DNA from: Peronospora farinosa
Taxonomy: Eukaryota > Oomycota > Peronosporomycetes > Peronosporales > Peronosporaceae
Length of the DNA stretch: 64,000 nt
Direction of reading: 5' to 3'
Assembly (NCBI GenBank): GCA_947646735.1
Contig: CANTFK010000868.1
Coordinates: 124,001 to 188,000, forward strand
Under the pieces are notes generated by a model. It did no database searches, had not been told where the DNA came from, and saw only the letters and a program-made list of their open reading frames with translations. A program made the translations under genes and the position numbers. Below, one piece after another: positions 42,974-52,498 of this stretch. Each line of letters opens with the position of its first letter. Positions within the stretch are counted from its first letter, which is position 1.

Positions 42974-44237
42974 ATGAGCCCCATGGACTTGACTAGAGAC
43001 GCAATGGACACCAAAAAACAAGAGATGGACCAAGACCAGCGCGCCAAGAATCGACTTATCGTCAAGCGCTGCTACTACAAGAAATTGGTATGAATGCATG
43101 CACCACTGATGGAAAATATGTTTTGGGCTGGAAGGTTCCTTCGATAGCTTTGTAGTGATGGTCTTCAGGTGACTGACTTAACAAATGGGTGCTTGTCACG
43201 TACAGAGCACTTTGAATGAACTCCGGGATCAAGTCACGACACTGGAAACAGAGTACGAGCGGCTATTAGAAGCGCATCATCAGCGAGATGCACAACCTTC
43301 AACCGAAGAATACACGGATGACAATGGTGCTTCTTCTTCAGCTTTGCACCGAGCATACGTTCAGCTAGCTCAACTCAAAAGCGCCTTGACAAAAGAGAAT
43401 GCCGAGTTGAAGAGGCTCGAAGCCGATCATGTGACGATGGAAAAACAAGTTGCACAACTGACTGCTGCACAGGGCAAGGCTGCGGCTGCAGTGCGGCTGG
43501 CACAAGAGGACAAGCGCGTCAATCCAATGTTGATAGTAAACCCATTGAGTCTTGAACAGTGTCACACCATAGCGCAAGTGGCGTACGATGAAGTATTGAC
43601 ATTCCGAGAAAGCACCAAGTGCTTTACCAACGGGACCAACATCTTGGGTTGGAAAGACCGACACAAACTGCTTCCTGACAAGCTCATGTTTTGCCTAGAA
43701 AAGGCATTTCATGATAGAACGCTGGAGGAAGTATCACGTGGTATGTGGCACGTGCTTTCGCAACCGGAGTCACTCTCGAAAATGTACCCGCGCGATGTAA
43801 AATCTCACTTCCACGTGACCCAACGACTAGATGAGAACACGGTGATTTACTATCATACACTGGAACGTGAGGAGACTGAAGTGCGAGTGCGTGCTTTTAT
43901 CTTGGCGATGCGCGTTGACCTTGGACCCGACAGATGTATAGTGTTCTATCGTAGTCTCGATCCAAAAGCGTATCTCCATCAAGAAGGTGACATGGTGGTG
44001 CGTGACCCACGCGGTCGGAAGAAGGTGGAGCCACAAAAAGAAGAAGTATGGATGGAAACATTTATCTGGGGAGTTTACGAGCGTGCTGGTGAGCTAGGAG
44101 AACATTGCAAGCATGATGTTGGAGGTGTGATTGAGAGCACTGAACTTGCCACTGCCGGTTGGTGGGGACTTGAAATCTTACAGATTGCAATGCGCTTTGA
44201 AGCGCAAGTGATGGGTCCTCAAGCTCTCCTACAATGA
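42974..44237 (+). CDS. bZIP-like protein with long C-terminal domain
   Basis: Two exons, 42974-43087 and 43206-44237 (intron gtatga...acag), encode 381 residues. The N-terminus has a bZIP layout: KNRLIVKRCYYKKL, then leucines with seven-residue spacing (L of LNELRD, L of TTLETE, L of RLLEAH), the first 18 residues after the Asn as in GCN4. The Arg normally found eight residues after that Asn is replaced by Tyr. A second coiled coil (ALTKENAELKRLEAD) follows. Residues about 150-381 form a globular domain with beta-rich motifs (HVTQRLDENTVIYYHTL, DRCIVFYRSLD) that could be START-like, as in other oomycete bZIP proteins; this is tentative. It shows no clear similarity to the bZIP cluster at 1.8-7.1 kb. 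Confidence 0.65.
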
Positions 44238-44447
44238 TTCCTGGAGTGATCGTGTATTTCTATTGTCCAAGTTCCTTTTCCACTAGTGTTCAAGAGGTGA
44301 CCGAGATACTGTTACAGCTGAACGTCCAGACATACCGTTCCGAGTAGAATTCTTTGCCTTTATTTCGTTAAGCACCCTTCGCAGCAAGAACTCTTGATGG
44401 AACTAAGTCTCTGCGCTTGCAAAGCATTTGGGTCAGTTGCCATTGTT

Positions 44448-45604
44448 CTAGCCACACTGAATAAAACTTTCATCCTTGGGTTTCATCTTCTCTACGGAGG
44501 TTACTCCAGCTCTTGCACTATAGAACGTGTGGTGGTGCAGCACTCGGACTGGTAGCTCACTTACAATACTCTGCGCCATACACGGCTTACACCGAATAAC
44601 CAGTCGATGAGTGCACCGAACAAAATGGGTGACCACGTCCGGGTTTACCAGACGATCCTTTTCGTTTTCAACCAGTCTAACATGCACTACTTGGTCTTTT
44701 GTGTGGCCACGACTTAGGCCAGCAACTTGTTGCGTTGATAGCACACGCGAGACAATCCGATCGGGTTGGCCACCCAGGTTTTGCAACATTACGTCTTCAA
44801 TCAATTCCACCGAGATCGAGTCTACAGTTGCCTTACAGGCAGATCCATCCACACGACATTGAAGCGAGATCACTGTACCTGAAGGATACATATCTTTCGG
44901 AACCTCGACCATCATCTGTAAATTGCCACGCTTGATGCAGCACAGCCAGTATACCGCCTCCGACGCATAAACCTCGAGAGCTCTTGCTGGTGGGATGATT
45001 TTCGGTGGAGCGTGTACCGTAAACTCCTGCTCTGCATTCAAGTACGCAACCAAGTCACTGTCCATTCGGAGCCACACACTTGTCTGGTACTTGATCCGAA
45101 TTTGTAGACGATCTGCTGTTTCACAATAGACATCGTGTAGTTCAAAGCTCGAAGGAAGATCCATTGGTAATTGAAACTCGAAACGGTATTCCCGTTCACC
45201 GACATCGTACAATGTTGACGGCGTCAATTGAATCTAGTGGTTTGAACAACACTTAGTGCTAGATAGTGTTGCAAGTGCACTGGTTATATCATCAACTCAC
45301 CTTGTGCTGTAGAAAGATTCTGTCAAAAGCATAAGTGACGGGGCTGTAACCTCCTTCGTCCCATGAAACCGCTTCTCTTCCCTGAAAATCCACCACCAAA
45401 GCTGCACAGAAGCAGATCAATAATGAACAACCGAACCAGCACCTACTAAAACCTAATGGCGGACTCACGTTCTTTTGTCTCGACCACCTCGAGCATGCAA
45501 AGTTTCACGACACCACGAATGACGTCACCGGGAGCAAAACTTTCCTTGTCAAGCGTAATACTCAACCGTCCACTAACACCCTCAACCGACTCACGCTTGA
45601 CCAT
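44448..45604 (-). CDS. arrestin-fold protein
   Basis: Three exons on the minus strand, 45469-45604, 45301-45401 and 44448-45233, give 340 residues. The N-terminal lobe carries arrestin features: LSITLDKESFAPGDVIRGVVKL, then LVVDFQGREAVSW, then a REYRFEFQLPMDLPSSFE strand. The C-terminal lobe begins with VYWLCCIKRGNLQMMVEVPKDMYPSGTVISLQCRV, the usual second arrestin beta-sandwich, where charged ligand residues precede a small-residue turn. Such proteins act as trafficking adaptors for receptors or transporters; VPS26-like and alpha-arrestin types are both possible. No PPxY motif is seen, so a Rsp5-adaptor role is not supported. The start at 45604 is the first ATG in the frame of exon 1. Confidence 0.75.
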
Positions 45605-45844
45605 CCTATTAAGCACTTAGCAGTCAATCGTACACTGGATTTGCCTGCATTCGGGCTTGAGCCATACAGAGGAAAATAACTAGCAAACGTGATGCATTTT
45701 CATGGAAAGTTGCTGCTTTTATTTGATGTTTTGTCGACCGTTAGATGCCGATTTTTCAATGAAGGAGAGCTTTTGATCACTATCGAACGTAAAGCTGCTA
45801 GTTGAGCATTACTAAACTGTTAACGCGTCTGACGTGGTAGTTTA

Positions 45845-46036
45845 TGTAACGATAGCTCAACTACTTCACTGTGCTGCCAAATGAAAAGTAGTATTAAGAG
45901 TTAAACTACTACTAAAGTAAATGTATAAACCCTTCATAAACTGATCACACAATCCAGATCATTCGAAGAACACTGTCCATGCAAGTTGTCCTTTTCACGA
46001 CACACACATCACTGACGTAATTCGTGATCCTCTACA
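45845..46036 (-). repeat. 3' LTR of the copia element
   Basis: 192 bases, TG...CA ends, identical to the copy at 50326-50517. On the plus strand it contains tgacgtaa, a CRE/ATF-type bZIP site, and an AGTAGT...ACTACT short inverted repeat. Confidence 0.93.
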
Positions 46037-46046
46037 CTCCCCTTCA
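46037..46046 (-). other. polypurine tract overlapping the stop codon
   Basis: On the minus strand the frame ends TGAAGGGGAG and the LTR begins immediately. The purine run (GAAGGGGAG) that should prime plus-strand synthesis includes two bases of the gag-pol stop codon. Confidence 0.75.
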
Positions 46047-49000
46047 ACTTGCACTCTCGCGAATTCCAGTTTCATCGCGTAGTCGCATCAATTGTGGAGC
46101 ACCAAGCGGCTTCGTCAGGTAATCAGCAAGTTGCATAGCTGACGGAACATGTTTGAGCTGGATATCACCTTGCTCAATGTGGTCTCGAACAAAATGCATC
46201 CTAAGGTCAATGTGCTTAGCTCTTGGAGTATATCCCTGATTCGTCGCAATACTTATAGCCGACTTGTTGTCCATGTGCACTGTAGTCGCAGTCTTACATG
46301 TGACACCCATCTCTTTCAGCAAATAACGAATCCACATATCTTCTTGCGTAGCTAGTGCCAGTGCCATATATTCCGCTTCAGCAGAGGATAAAGCCACCGA
46401 ACTTTGGCGTTTGCTTTTGTATACGACAGCTGCACCTCCGAGTAAAATCAACACTCCAGACGTAGATCGACGAGTTTTCTTATCATTTCCCCAATTCGCG
46501 TCACAGTATGCCCAAAGCATCATCTTTTTGTCGTCCGATTTGTTATACTTAATTCCGTGCGATTTTGTTCCCATGAGATAGTGTAAAACACGTAAAGCCG
46601 CTCGCCAGTGCATCTGTCGTGGCTGGTCCAAGTACTGCGATAATACTGACATCGCGTAGCTTATGTCCGGTCGCGTTGCATTCGCAATATACAGCAGCGA
46701 GCCGACCAATTTGCAATACGAAGTAATGTCTTTAACCACTGGGTGTGATTCATCCGGAGTTAGGTCCTGTCCTGCGCAGATAGGGTTGCGAACTGCATAA
46801 GCTTCATTTTGCTTAAACTTCGAGACCACCTTCATAATAAATTGGGACTGTTTCAACACCAACTCCCCCTTTTCTTGTGAGTAGTTAACTTCCATGCCCA
46901 AAATAAACCGCGCAGCTCCAAGTGACTTGACAGTAAAATGTTCTGACAATTCCTTATAAATCGTGTCCGCCTCTGCATCTGACTTGCATCCAATAAGGAG
47001 GTCGTCCACATACAAGACTATGTATGTGGGTGACTTATTTTTTGCATTATTGCGTCGAACAAAAAGACATGTGTCTGCTCGACATTGTTCGAAGCCCATG
47101 GCCGAAAACACAGAGCATATTTTCTTGTGCCAAACCGCAGCCGCTTGTTTTAATCCATATAAGCTGCGTCGTAATTTGCACACCATTCCAGGTGCAATTT
47201 CAATTCCATATGGTGCCTCCATGTAAACGTCTTCTTCCAAATCACCATTCAAAAACGCCGTTTCCACGTCAAATTGTCGAATTACATATTGCATACTGCA
47301 ACAAACAGACAAAAATACACGAATCGTGTTTGAGCATGCTACAGGTGAATATGTGTCGAAGTAATCAAAACCATGCGTTTGCAGATATCCGAGGGCAACC
47401 AAGCGTGCTTTGTAACGAACAATTTGACCGTTTTCATCGTACTTGTAACCAAATACCCACTTGTGACCAATGACCTTGACACCTGGAGGACGATTGACAG
47501 CATCCCATGTGTGGTTCTTAAGATGAGCATTAATTTCTGCTTGAATTGCTGCCTTCCATTTTTCTGCGTCCATCGACTGTAACGCCTCTCGTAAATTCAT
47601 TGGTACATCAGTAGCAGAAAGCGATATTTCGTAATCGTCAACACATTGACGTTTAGGGTCCGGCTCTTCATTTATGCCATCGACAGGTGATCCATCAGTT
47701 AAAAGCGGTAGATCAATCCTCTCATCGTCAAAATCATCATTCGTGAGTAGACGAGATGACGTGAATGTACTATAAGGTCTTTTGTTCGACCCTGAGTATA
47801 TCTCCATTCGATCATCTGGGGCACGGGAATTCTCACAAACTATAATAGCTCGCGACTGATCAGGTATTCCTGAGAGCATGTGTGTACCATTATTGCTACT
47901 TCCAGCGACCGATCCGTGTGAAGTACGACGTATCATCGAATTGTTTGTGTCAATGACTTGTATGTCTGTGCGCTCCCCCTCAATCGGAACAACATCTAAG
48001 TTTTGTGACTGATTGAGATCTCCAGACGCATCCACAACCATGTCTTCCCAACTAGTATCATTGTCAGCAGTTTCATCAACGTCCATTTCGTCATCCTCGT
48101 TATTCTTGTTCAAATCAGGTACTTCCACCTTTACTTCGTCTAAATCATCATGATAATGATTGCATTGAGCTAAAGGTTCACCTAAAACAACAACATCTTT
48201 GTACCGCGAAGGAGGACTCTCGTTTAGCGTAACGGACCTAGTCGTAACCAATTGTCCTCTCGCAATATCCCACACTCGGTACGCCTTTGAATTTTCCGAA
48301 TACCCGAGAAAAATACACTTGTTTGCCTTGCTGTCCCATTTAGTGCGCTTGCAATCCGCGACTCGTAGATAACCAGTCGAACCAAAGACACGGAAATGAC
48401 TTAAGTCTGGCTTCGACCCATACAGAGTTTCAAATGGACTAACGTTGGGTCGCGCAGTATTAGGAATTCGATTGATGGTGTAAGCAGCCGCCATAATCGC
48501 CTCACCCCACCAAGAACGATCAACTTCCATGTGATATATCATTGATCGGGCCATCTCAACAAGAGTTCGATTCATCCTTTCTGCTAAGCCGTTTTGTTGA
48601 GGATTGTACGGCACGCTCCTCTGGTGGATAATCCCTAGATCTGCACAGTACTTGTTAAAGCGATGATTCGTATACTCTCCACCATTGTCACTACGGATGC
48701 ATTTAATCTTGCAATCCGTTTGCTTCTCCACCATAGCACGAAACGCCTTAAATCGCTCAAAAACTTGGGACTTTGCTGCTAGCAAATATACGTAGACAAA
48801 TCGACTGTAGTCGTCGATAAATGTGAGTACATATAGAGCCCCACCTTTCGACTTCGGATTCATAGGTCCCATAAGATCGGTGTGTATAACCTCAAGTGGT
48901 CGACTTGTTTTAACTTCACTTCCTGAAGTATGACTGAACGGGCTGTTTGTCATTTTTCCGCGTGCACATCCATCACATACACCGCCATCAGATGCGACAA

Positions 49001-50321
49001 CTCTCGAAATACCATCGCAAGACTTCATCGCTTGCATAATCTTTTTCGTAGACACATGACCGAGGCGAGCATGCCACAGTCCACTAGTGTCATTTATCGC
49101 ACCACTGCTCTCAGCCTTGTGTGCCTCTAACGTGATATGTTGTTTTACATTCCACGCAAACAGCTTTCCCACTCGTTTAATTACTGCTACAGTCACGTCG
49201 TCACTTATCAAAACTGCTTGATCACGCTTGAACTGAACAAGCACGCCTCGGGCCGTCAACGCTGCTACAGACACAAGTTTCTTGTCTAGCCCAGGCACAT
49301 ACAACACCTCCGTAAGTTTGACTGTACGACCATTTTCGAGTATAAATCGAACTTTGCCTGTTCCTTGCGCCTTCAACTGATGTCCATTTGCCACAGTGAT
49401 GTAAATTGGGGTACTTAAATCTTCGTATTCCACAAATTCACGCTTGTCATCAGTCATATGACGACTTGCCCCACTATCCAGCAACCAAGTTGAATTCGAA
49501 ATTGGTTCTTCACTGAATGCCGAAAAAACGAATTCATCACCAGGTCTCGATGGTTTCACGTTACGACACTGCGATCTCTTGTGTCCATGCCGGCCACACG
49601 CAAAGCATTTGCCTTGAAAACTCGCATAAGCTTTTCCTTTCCTCGAAGTTTGGTAGCGATCTCGATTTTCTTCTTGACCACGGTGTCCTCGGTTACTTTG
49701 AAAGCGTCGAGGTTCATTACGTTGAGCGTGTGCCTTAAAAGCGGTTTCCTTCTTGTCTCGCTTCTGAAGAGTGTCATACTCCCGGCGGAGCATCTCTTTT
49801 GCGTCTAACAGCGTCACGTTGCTGTGCGCCTCAATGATGCGCACCATATCATCATATTCGGATGATAAACTTCCCAAAAGCAAAACTATCTTTTCATCAT
49901 CATCCATGCTGTCACCGGCAGCTCCGAGCTTGAGACACAGCTCATCAAATTTTAGTAGATGGTCCATAAGACTCGCACCAGTCTCCATCACAAATTCATG
50001 TAATTCTTTCCGAAGTTGCACTCGGTTGTGAAGATTTTTCTTCGCAAAGAACGTCTTCAGAACCTCCCAAGCTTCAAACGCAGACTCACATTCCCGAACC
50101 ATGCACTGATAGGTTGGAGAGAGTAGCTTCACCAGTACAGCCAGAGCCTTCATATCGGCGACTTTCCATCCGGGATTCTCCCGCAGCACTGCCGGCTCTG
50201 GCTTAATCAAAACGTGATCCAAAAGATCCTTGCGCGCGAGTGTCATGCGTGCATTAAATTCCCACATGAAGTAATTGTCATCCGTGAGGATGTCATTAGG
50301 AGCCAACGTATTTGGGCTCAT
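46044..50321 (-). CDS. copia gag-pol polyprotein
   Basis: 1425 residues in one frame, no stop or shift. In order: gag with a zinc knuckle (C-x2-C-x4-H-x4-C, CFACGRHGHKRSQC, about 238-251); an aspartic protease (LLDSGASRHM); the pre-integrase LWHARLGHVSTKK and CDGCARGK; integrase with D-D-E (VIHTDLMGP, IRSDNGGEY, GLAERMNRT); reverse transcriptase (RQFDVETAFLNGDLEEDVYM, YVDDLLIGCK); and RNase H (YCDANWGNDKKTRRSTSG, LSSAEAEYMAL, HMDNKSAI). The order protease-integrase-RT-RNaseH is diagnostic of Ty1/copia. The start codon lies four bases after the 5' LTR, inside the primer-binding site. All catalytic residues that I can check are intact. Confidence 0.95.
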   Translation of the reverse strand: MSPNTLAPNDILTDDNYFMWEFNARMTLARKDLLDHVLIKPEPAVLRENPGWKVADMKALAVLVKLLSPTYQCMVRECESAFEAWEVLKTFFAKKNLHNRVQLRKELHEFVMETGASLMDHLLKFDELCLKLGAAGDSMDDDEKIVLLLGSLSSEYDDMVRIIEAHSNVTLLDAKEMLRREYDTLQKRDKKETAFKAHAQRNEPRRFQSNRGHRGQEENRDRYQTSRKGKAYASFQGKCFACGRHGHKRSQCRNVKPSRPGDEFVFSAFSEEPISNSTWLLDSGASRHMTDDKREFVEYEDLSTPIYITVANGHQLKAQGTGKVRFILENGRTVKLTEVLYVPGLDKKLVSVAALTARGVLVQFKRDQAVLISDDVTVAVIKRVGKLFAWNVKQHITLEAHKAESSGAINDTSGLWHARLGHVSTKKIMQAMKSCDGISRVVASDGGVCDGCARGKMTNSPFSHTSGSEVKTSRPLEVIHTDLMGPMNPKSKGGALYVLTFIDDYSRFVYVYLLAAKSQVFERFKAFRAMVEKQTDCKIKCIRSDNGGEYTNHRFNKYCADLGIIHQRSVPYNPQQNGLAERMNRTLVEMARSMIYHMEVDRSWWGEAIMAAAYTINRIPNTARPNVSPFETLYGSKPDLSHFRVFGSTGYLRVADCKRTKWDSKANKCIFLGYSENSKAYRVWDIARGQLVTTRSVTLNESPPSRYKDVVVLGEPLAQCNHYHDDLDEVKVEVPDLNKNNEDDEMDVDETADNDTSWEDMVVDASGDLNQSQNLDVVPIEGERTDIQVIDTNNSMIRRTSHGSVAGSSNNGTHMLSGIPDQSRAIIVCENSRAPDDRMEIYSGSNKRPYSTFTSSRLLTNDDFDDERIDLPLLTDGSPVDGINEEPDPKRQCVDDYEISLSATDVPMNLREALQSMDAEKWKAAIQAEINAHLKNHTWDAVNRPPGVKVIGHKWVFGYKYDENGQIVRYKARLVALGYLQTHGFDYFDTYSPVACSNTIRVFLSVCCSMQYVIRQFDVETAFLNGDLEEDVYMEAPYGIEIAPGMVCKLRRSLYGLKQAAAVWHKKICSVFSAMGFEQCRADTCLFVRRNNAKNKSPTYIVLYVDDLLIGCKSDAEADTIYKELSEHFTVKSLGAARFILGMEVNYSQEKGELVLKQSQFIMKVVSKFKQNEAYAVRNPICAGQDLTPDESHPVVKDITSYCKLVGSLLYIANATRPDISYAMSVLSQYLDQPRQMHWRAALRVLHYLMGTKSHGIKYNKSDDKKMMLWAYCDANWGNDKKTRRSTSGVLILLGGAAVVYKSKRQSSVALSSAEAEYMALALATQEDMWIRYLLKEMGVTCKTATTVHMDNKSAISIATNQGYTPRAKHIDLRMHFVRDHIEQGDIQLKHVPSAMQLADYLTKPLGAPQLMRLRDETGIRESAS

Positions 50322-50325
50322 AACC
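50314..50325 (-). other. primer-binding site, half-tRNA (initiator Met) type
   Basis: Directly after the 5' LTR the minus strand reads GGTTATGAGCCC. Its complement, GGGCTCATAACC, is the anticodon stem-loop of eukaryotic initiator tRNA-Met, including the CAU anticodon. Drosophila copia is known to prime from the 5' half of this tRNA, cut in the anticodon arm. The gag-pol ATG is the complement of the anticodon within this site. Confidence 0.8.
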
Positions 50326-50517
50326 TGTAACGATAGCTCAACTACTTCACTGTGCTGCCAAATGAAAAGTAGTATTAAGAGTTAAACTACTACTAAAGTA
50401 AATGTATAAACCCTTCATAAACTGATCACACAATCCAGATCATTCGAAGAACACTGTCCATGCAAGTTGTCCTTTTCACGACACACACATCACTGACGTA
50501 ATTCGTGATCCTCTACA
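50326..50517 (-). repeat. 5' LTR of the copia element
   Basis: 192 bases, identical to 45845-46036. In the element's orientation it contains a TTTATACA box that may serve as a TATA element. Confidence 0.93.
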
Positions 50518-50911
50518 GTTTTAAGGTTTTCATTCCTTCTTAGCATGCAACTAAAGTAGATGTATTGAATCTGATACTTGAAGCTACATCAACTCATCAT
50601 CTGTGCTAGTTCTGTAGCTAATGATGCATTCATTGAATCAATCCCTTAGGAAAAAAAAGTATCTTCATGCAAGTACTTGTGCATCATGAACATCTCGACG
50701 ATAGGTACATTCTTGTAGCCATGCAGAAAATATGTACGGACGGCCGTATTTGTACGCACGAGACAGTCAATTTTTTGTATCTATACGGCTATTATTCGAA
50801 CGCAGAAATTTCAAGTTCGACATTTGCATAAAAAGCGCTTGCCTCACCACTTTCTCGCCAAAAATCCGATTATACACTATACTGTATACGAATATTTCGT
50901 CCACCAATTGA
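50518..50911. other. upstream region of the pseudouridine synthase
   Basis: Promoter-side DNA now bordered by the copia insertion; no other gene seen. Confidence 0.4.
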
Positions 50912-52348
50912 ATGGCGGACAGCACTCCTCCGCCTAGTAAGAAGCAGCGTCGCAAGGAGAAGAAGGCTCGATGGCTCGCTGAGCGGAAAGCTTTGGAAAT
51001 GACTAGTGGCAATGGATCGATCCAACGAAAACGTCGAAATCGACGCCAAAATCGCACAAGTGTAAGTGTACGACCGTCCCCCACCGTCCACTATCAAGTG
51101 TGCACGTCCACTACATGTGCCAATCGACTGGCAGGCAGGAATTGCATCATTCGAAGCATAGCTCCTTATCTACATTGTTTTGAAGTGTTTGTTAAAGGTC
51201 GTTGGACTGGCTGTTCAGTAGGTAAAGTGTTAATGAACGAATTCCCGACACTATCGAGTGCCTATTGTGCTCGAGTGGTGCAATTGGGACTTTTTCGAGT
51301 GAATGGAAGCAGAACGAGTCTTGACTCGGTCCTTCAGAGTGGAGATTTCTTACAACATTTCAAGCATCGACATGAACCAAGTCTTCATGTACCAGTACAA
51401 GAGTTCTACAATGTGGCAAAGGAGGCACCAGTGTCCACGACATGGATACACTTTGAAACAAACGAGATGATTGTTGTGAATAAACCTTCAGGTGTTCCTG
51501 TGCATCCGACTGGAAGGTTTCAATATAATTCATTGACGCACATACTGCAGCATGATCGACGTGAAAGTGCTGGAGAAAACGAGATTGAGACACGAAAACT
51601 GTTTCCAGTGCATCGACTGGATCGATTGACATCAGGGCTGTTACTGCTTGCCAAGACGGCCGAGAAGGCACGTAGTCTTAGTGCCGAGTTGACGGCCAAT
51701 GCATCAATGGAAAAGCCTGCAAGTCGCGTAATGCAAAAGTACTATGTGGCAAGAGTAAAGGGTGAGTTTCCAGATGAGAAAGATGGGTTTGAAATGCTGC
51801 GCTCGAAACTTGTAACGATTAAAACGGCGAGGGATAACTTCTGGCGTGTTACAGCTTCGATCGGACTGAAGTCTCCACGTCAAGGACATGTGCGGTGTGT
51901 GACCGAGGCTGTTGACTCAAAGCCTTGTGTGACTTTGATGCGTCGCCGCGGAAAAGCTGGAAAAAATGAAAGTATTGTCGAGTGTCTGCTTGTAACGGGG
52001 CGAACGCACCAGATCCGAGTGCATCTGCAGCATTTAGGCTTTCCTATTGTGAATGACCCACTTTATGGCTCTGTGCCAAAGGAGAATGTTACCAAGTCTA
52101 CCGTAGTAGTGCAAGCATCGACTGAATCCAATGAAGGTGGTGACACCACAGAGTCTTTTACAGACAATGAAGTCCATGAACAGCATTGTATCAATGCATG
52201 TGATGTTTGCACTGCTGAAAAAGAAGGAATCTCACTGATCGAGGAAGAAGACACCGTCTTATGCTTACATTCGTATCGATACGAATCACCGACTTGGTCG
52301 TTTCAAGTGCCATTACCACTCTGGGCACAGGACGAATCCATCACATGA
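50912..52348 (+). CDS. RluA-family RNA pseudouridine synthase
   Basis: A 478-residue intronless protein that isomerises uridine to pseudouridine in tRNA or rRNA. The catalytic motif is intact: HRLDRLTSGLLLLAK, with the Asp as nucleophile. NKPSGVPVHPTG and the C-terminal TGRTHQIRVHLQHLGFPIVND are the other family signatures. An S4-like segment (VLMNEFPTLSSAYCARVVQLGLFRVNG) lies in the first half. The first 50 residues are highly basic (KKQRRKEKKAR, RKRRNRRQNR), suggesting nuclear or nucleolar location. Residues about 390-440, between the catalytic domain and a short conserved C-terminus, are an acidic spacer. The closest eukaryotic types are Pus8/Pus9/RPUSD proteins; the exact target is not evident. 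Confidence 0.9.
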   Translation: MADSTPPPSKKQRRKEKKARWLAERKALEMTSGNGSIQRKRRNRRQNRTSVSVRPSPTVHYQVCTSTTCANRLAGRNCIIRSIAPYLHCFEVFVKGRWTGCSVGKVLMNEFPTLSSAYCARVVQLGLFRVNGSRTSLDSVLQSGDFLQHFKHRHEPSLHVPVQEFYNVAKEAPVSTTWIHFETNEMIVVNKPSGVPVHPTGRFQYNSLTHILQHDRRESAGENEIETRKLFPVHRLDRLTSGLLLLAKTAEKARSLSAELTANASMEKPASRVMQKYYVARVKGEFPDEKDGFEMLRSKLVTIKTARDNFWRVTASIGLKSPRQGHVRCVTEAVDSKPCVTLMRRRGKAGKNESIVECLLVTGRTHQIRVHLQHLGFPIVNDPLYGSVPKENVTKSTVVVQASTESNEGGDTTESFTDNEVHEQHCINACDVCTAEKEGISLIEEEDTVLCLHSYRYESPTWSFQVPLPLWAQDESIT

Positions 52349-52498
52349 AGGTAACTGCACCAAGCTTCAAATTTATCTTCCTCGTGGAACATATCATCAT
52401 AGCAACTTCATCTCTACTCAAGTAGAAGACCAGTCGTTTGTATCTGATCTGATCCAGTAGGTAGTACCAAAACTTTTGAGCTCGTCTCATTTTTCAAG

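Larger units (their letters stand above)
45845..50517 (-). mobile_element. complete Ty1/copia retrotransposon
   Basis: 4673 bases, bounded by two 192-base LTRs that start TG and end CA and that I find identical base for base. A single uninterrupted 1425-codon gag-pol frame fills the interior. Flanks read gttta on the left and gtttt on the right, so the expected 5-base target duplication is present with one mismatch. Identical LTRs and the open frame mean a very recent, probably still mobile insertion. It landed between the arrestin and pseudouridine-synthase genes without breaking either. Confidence 0.93.

Noticed and set aside
46963..47473. Plus-strand frames of 87 and 149 codons
   Set aside because: They lie opposite the reverse-transcriptase part of the intact copia gag-pol frame and are shadows.
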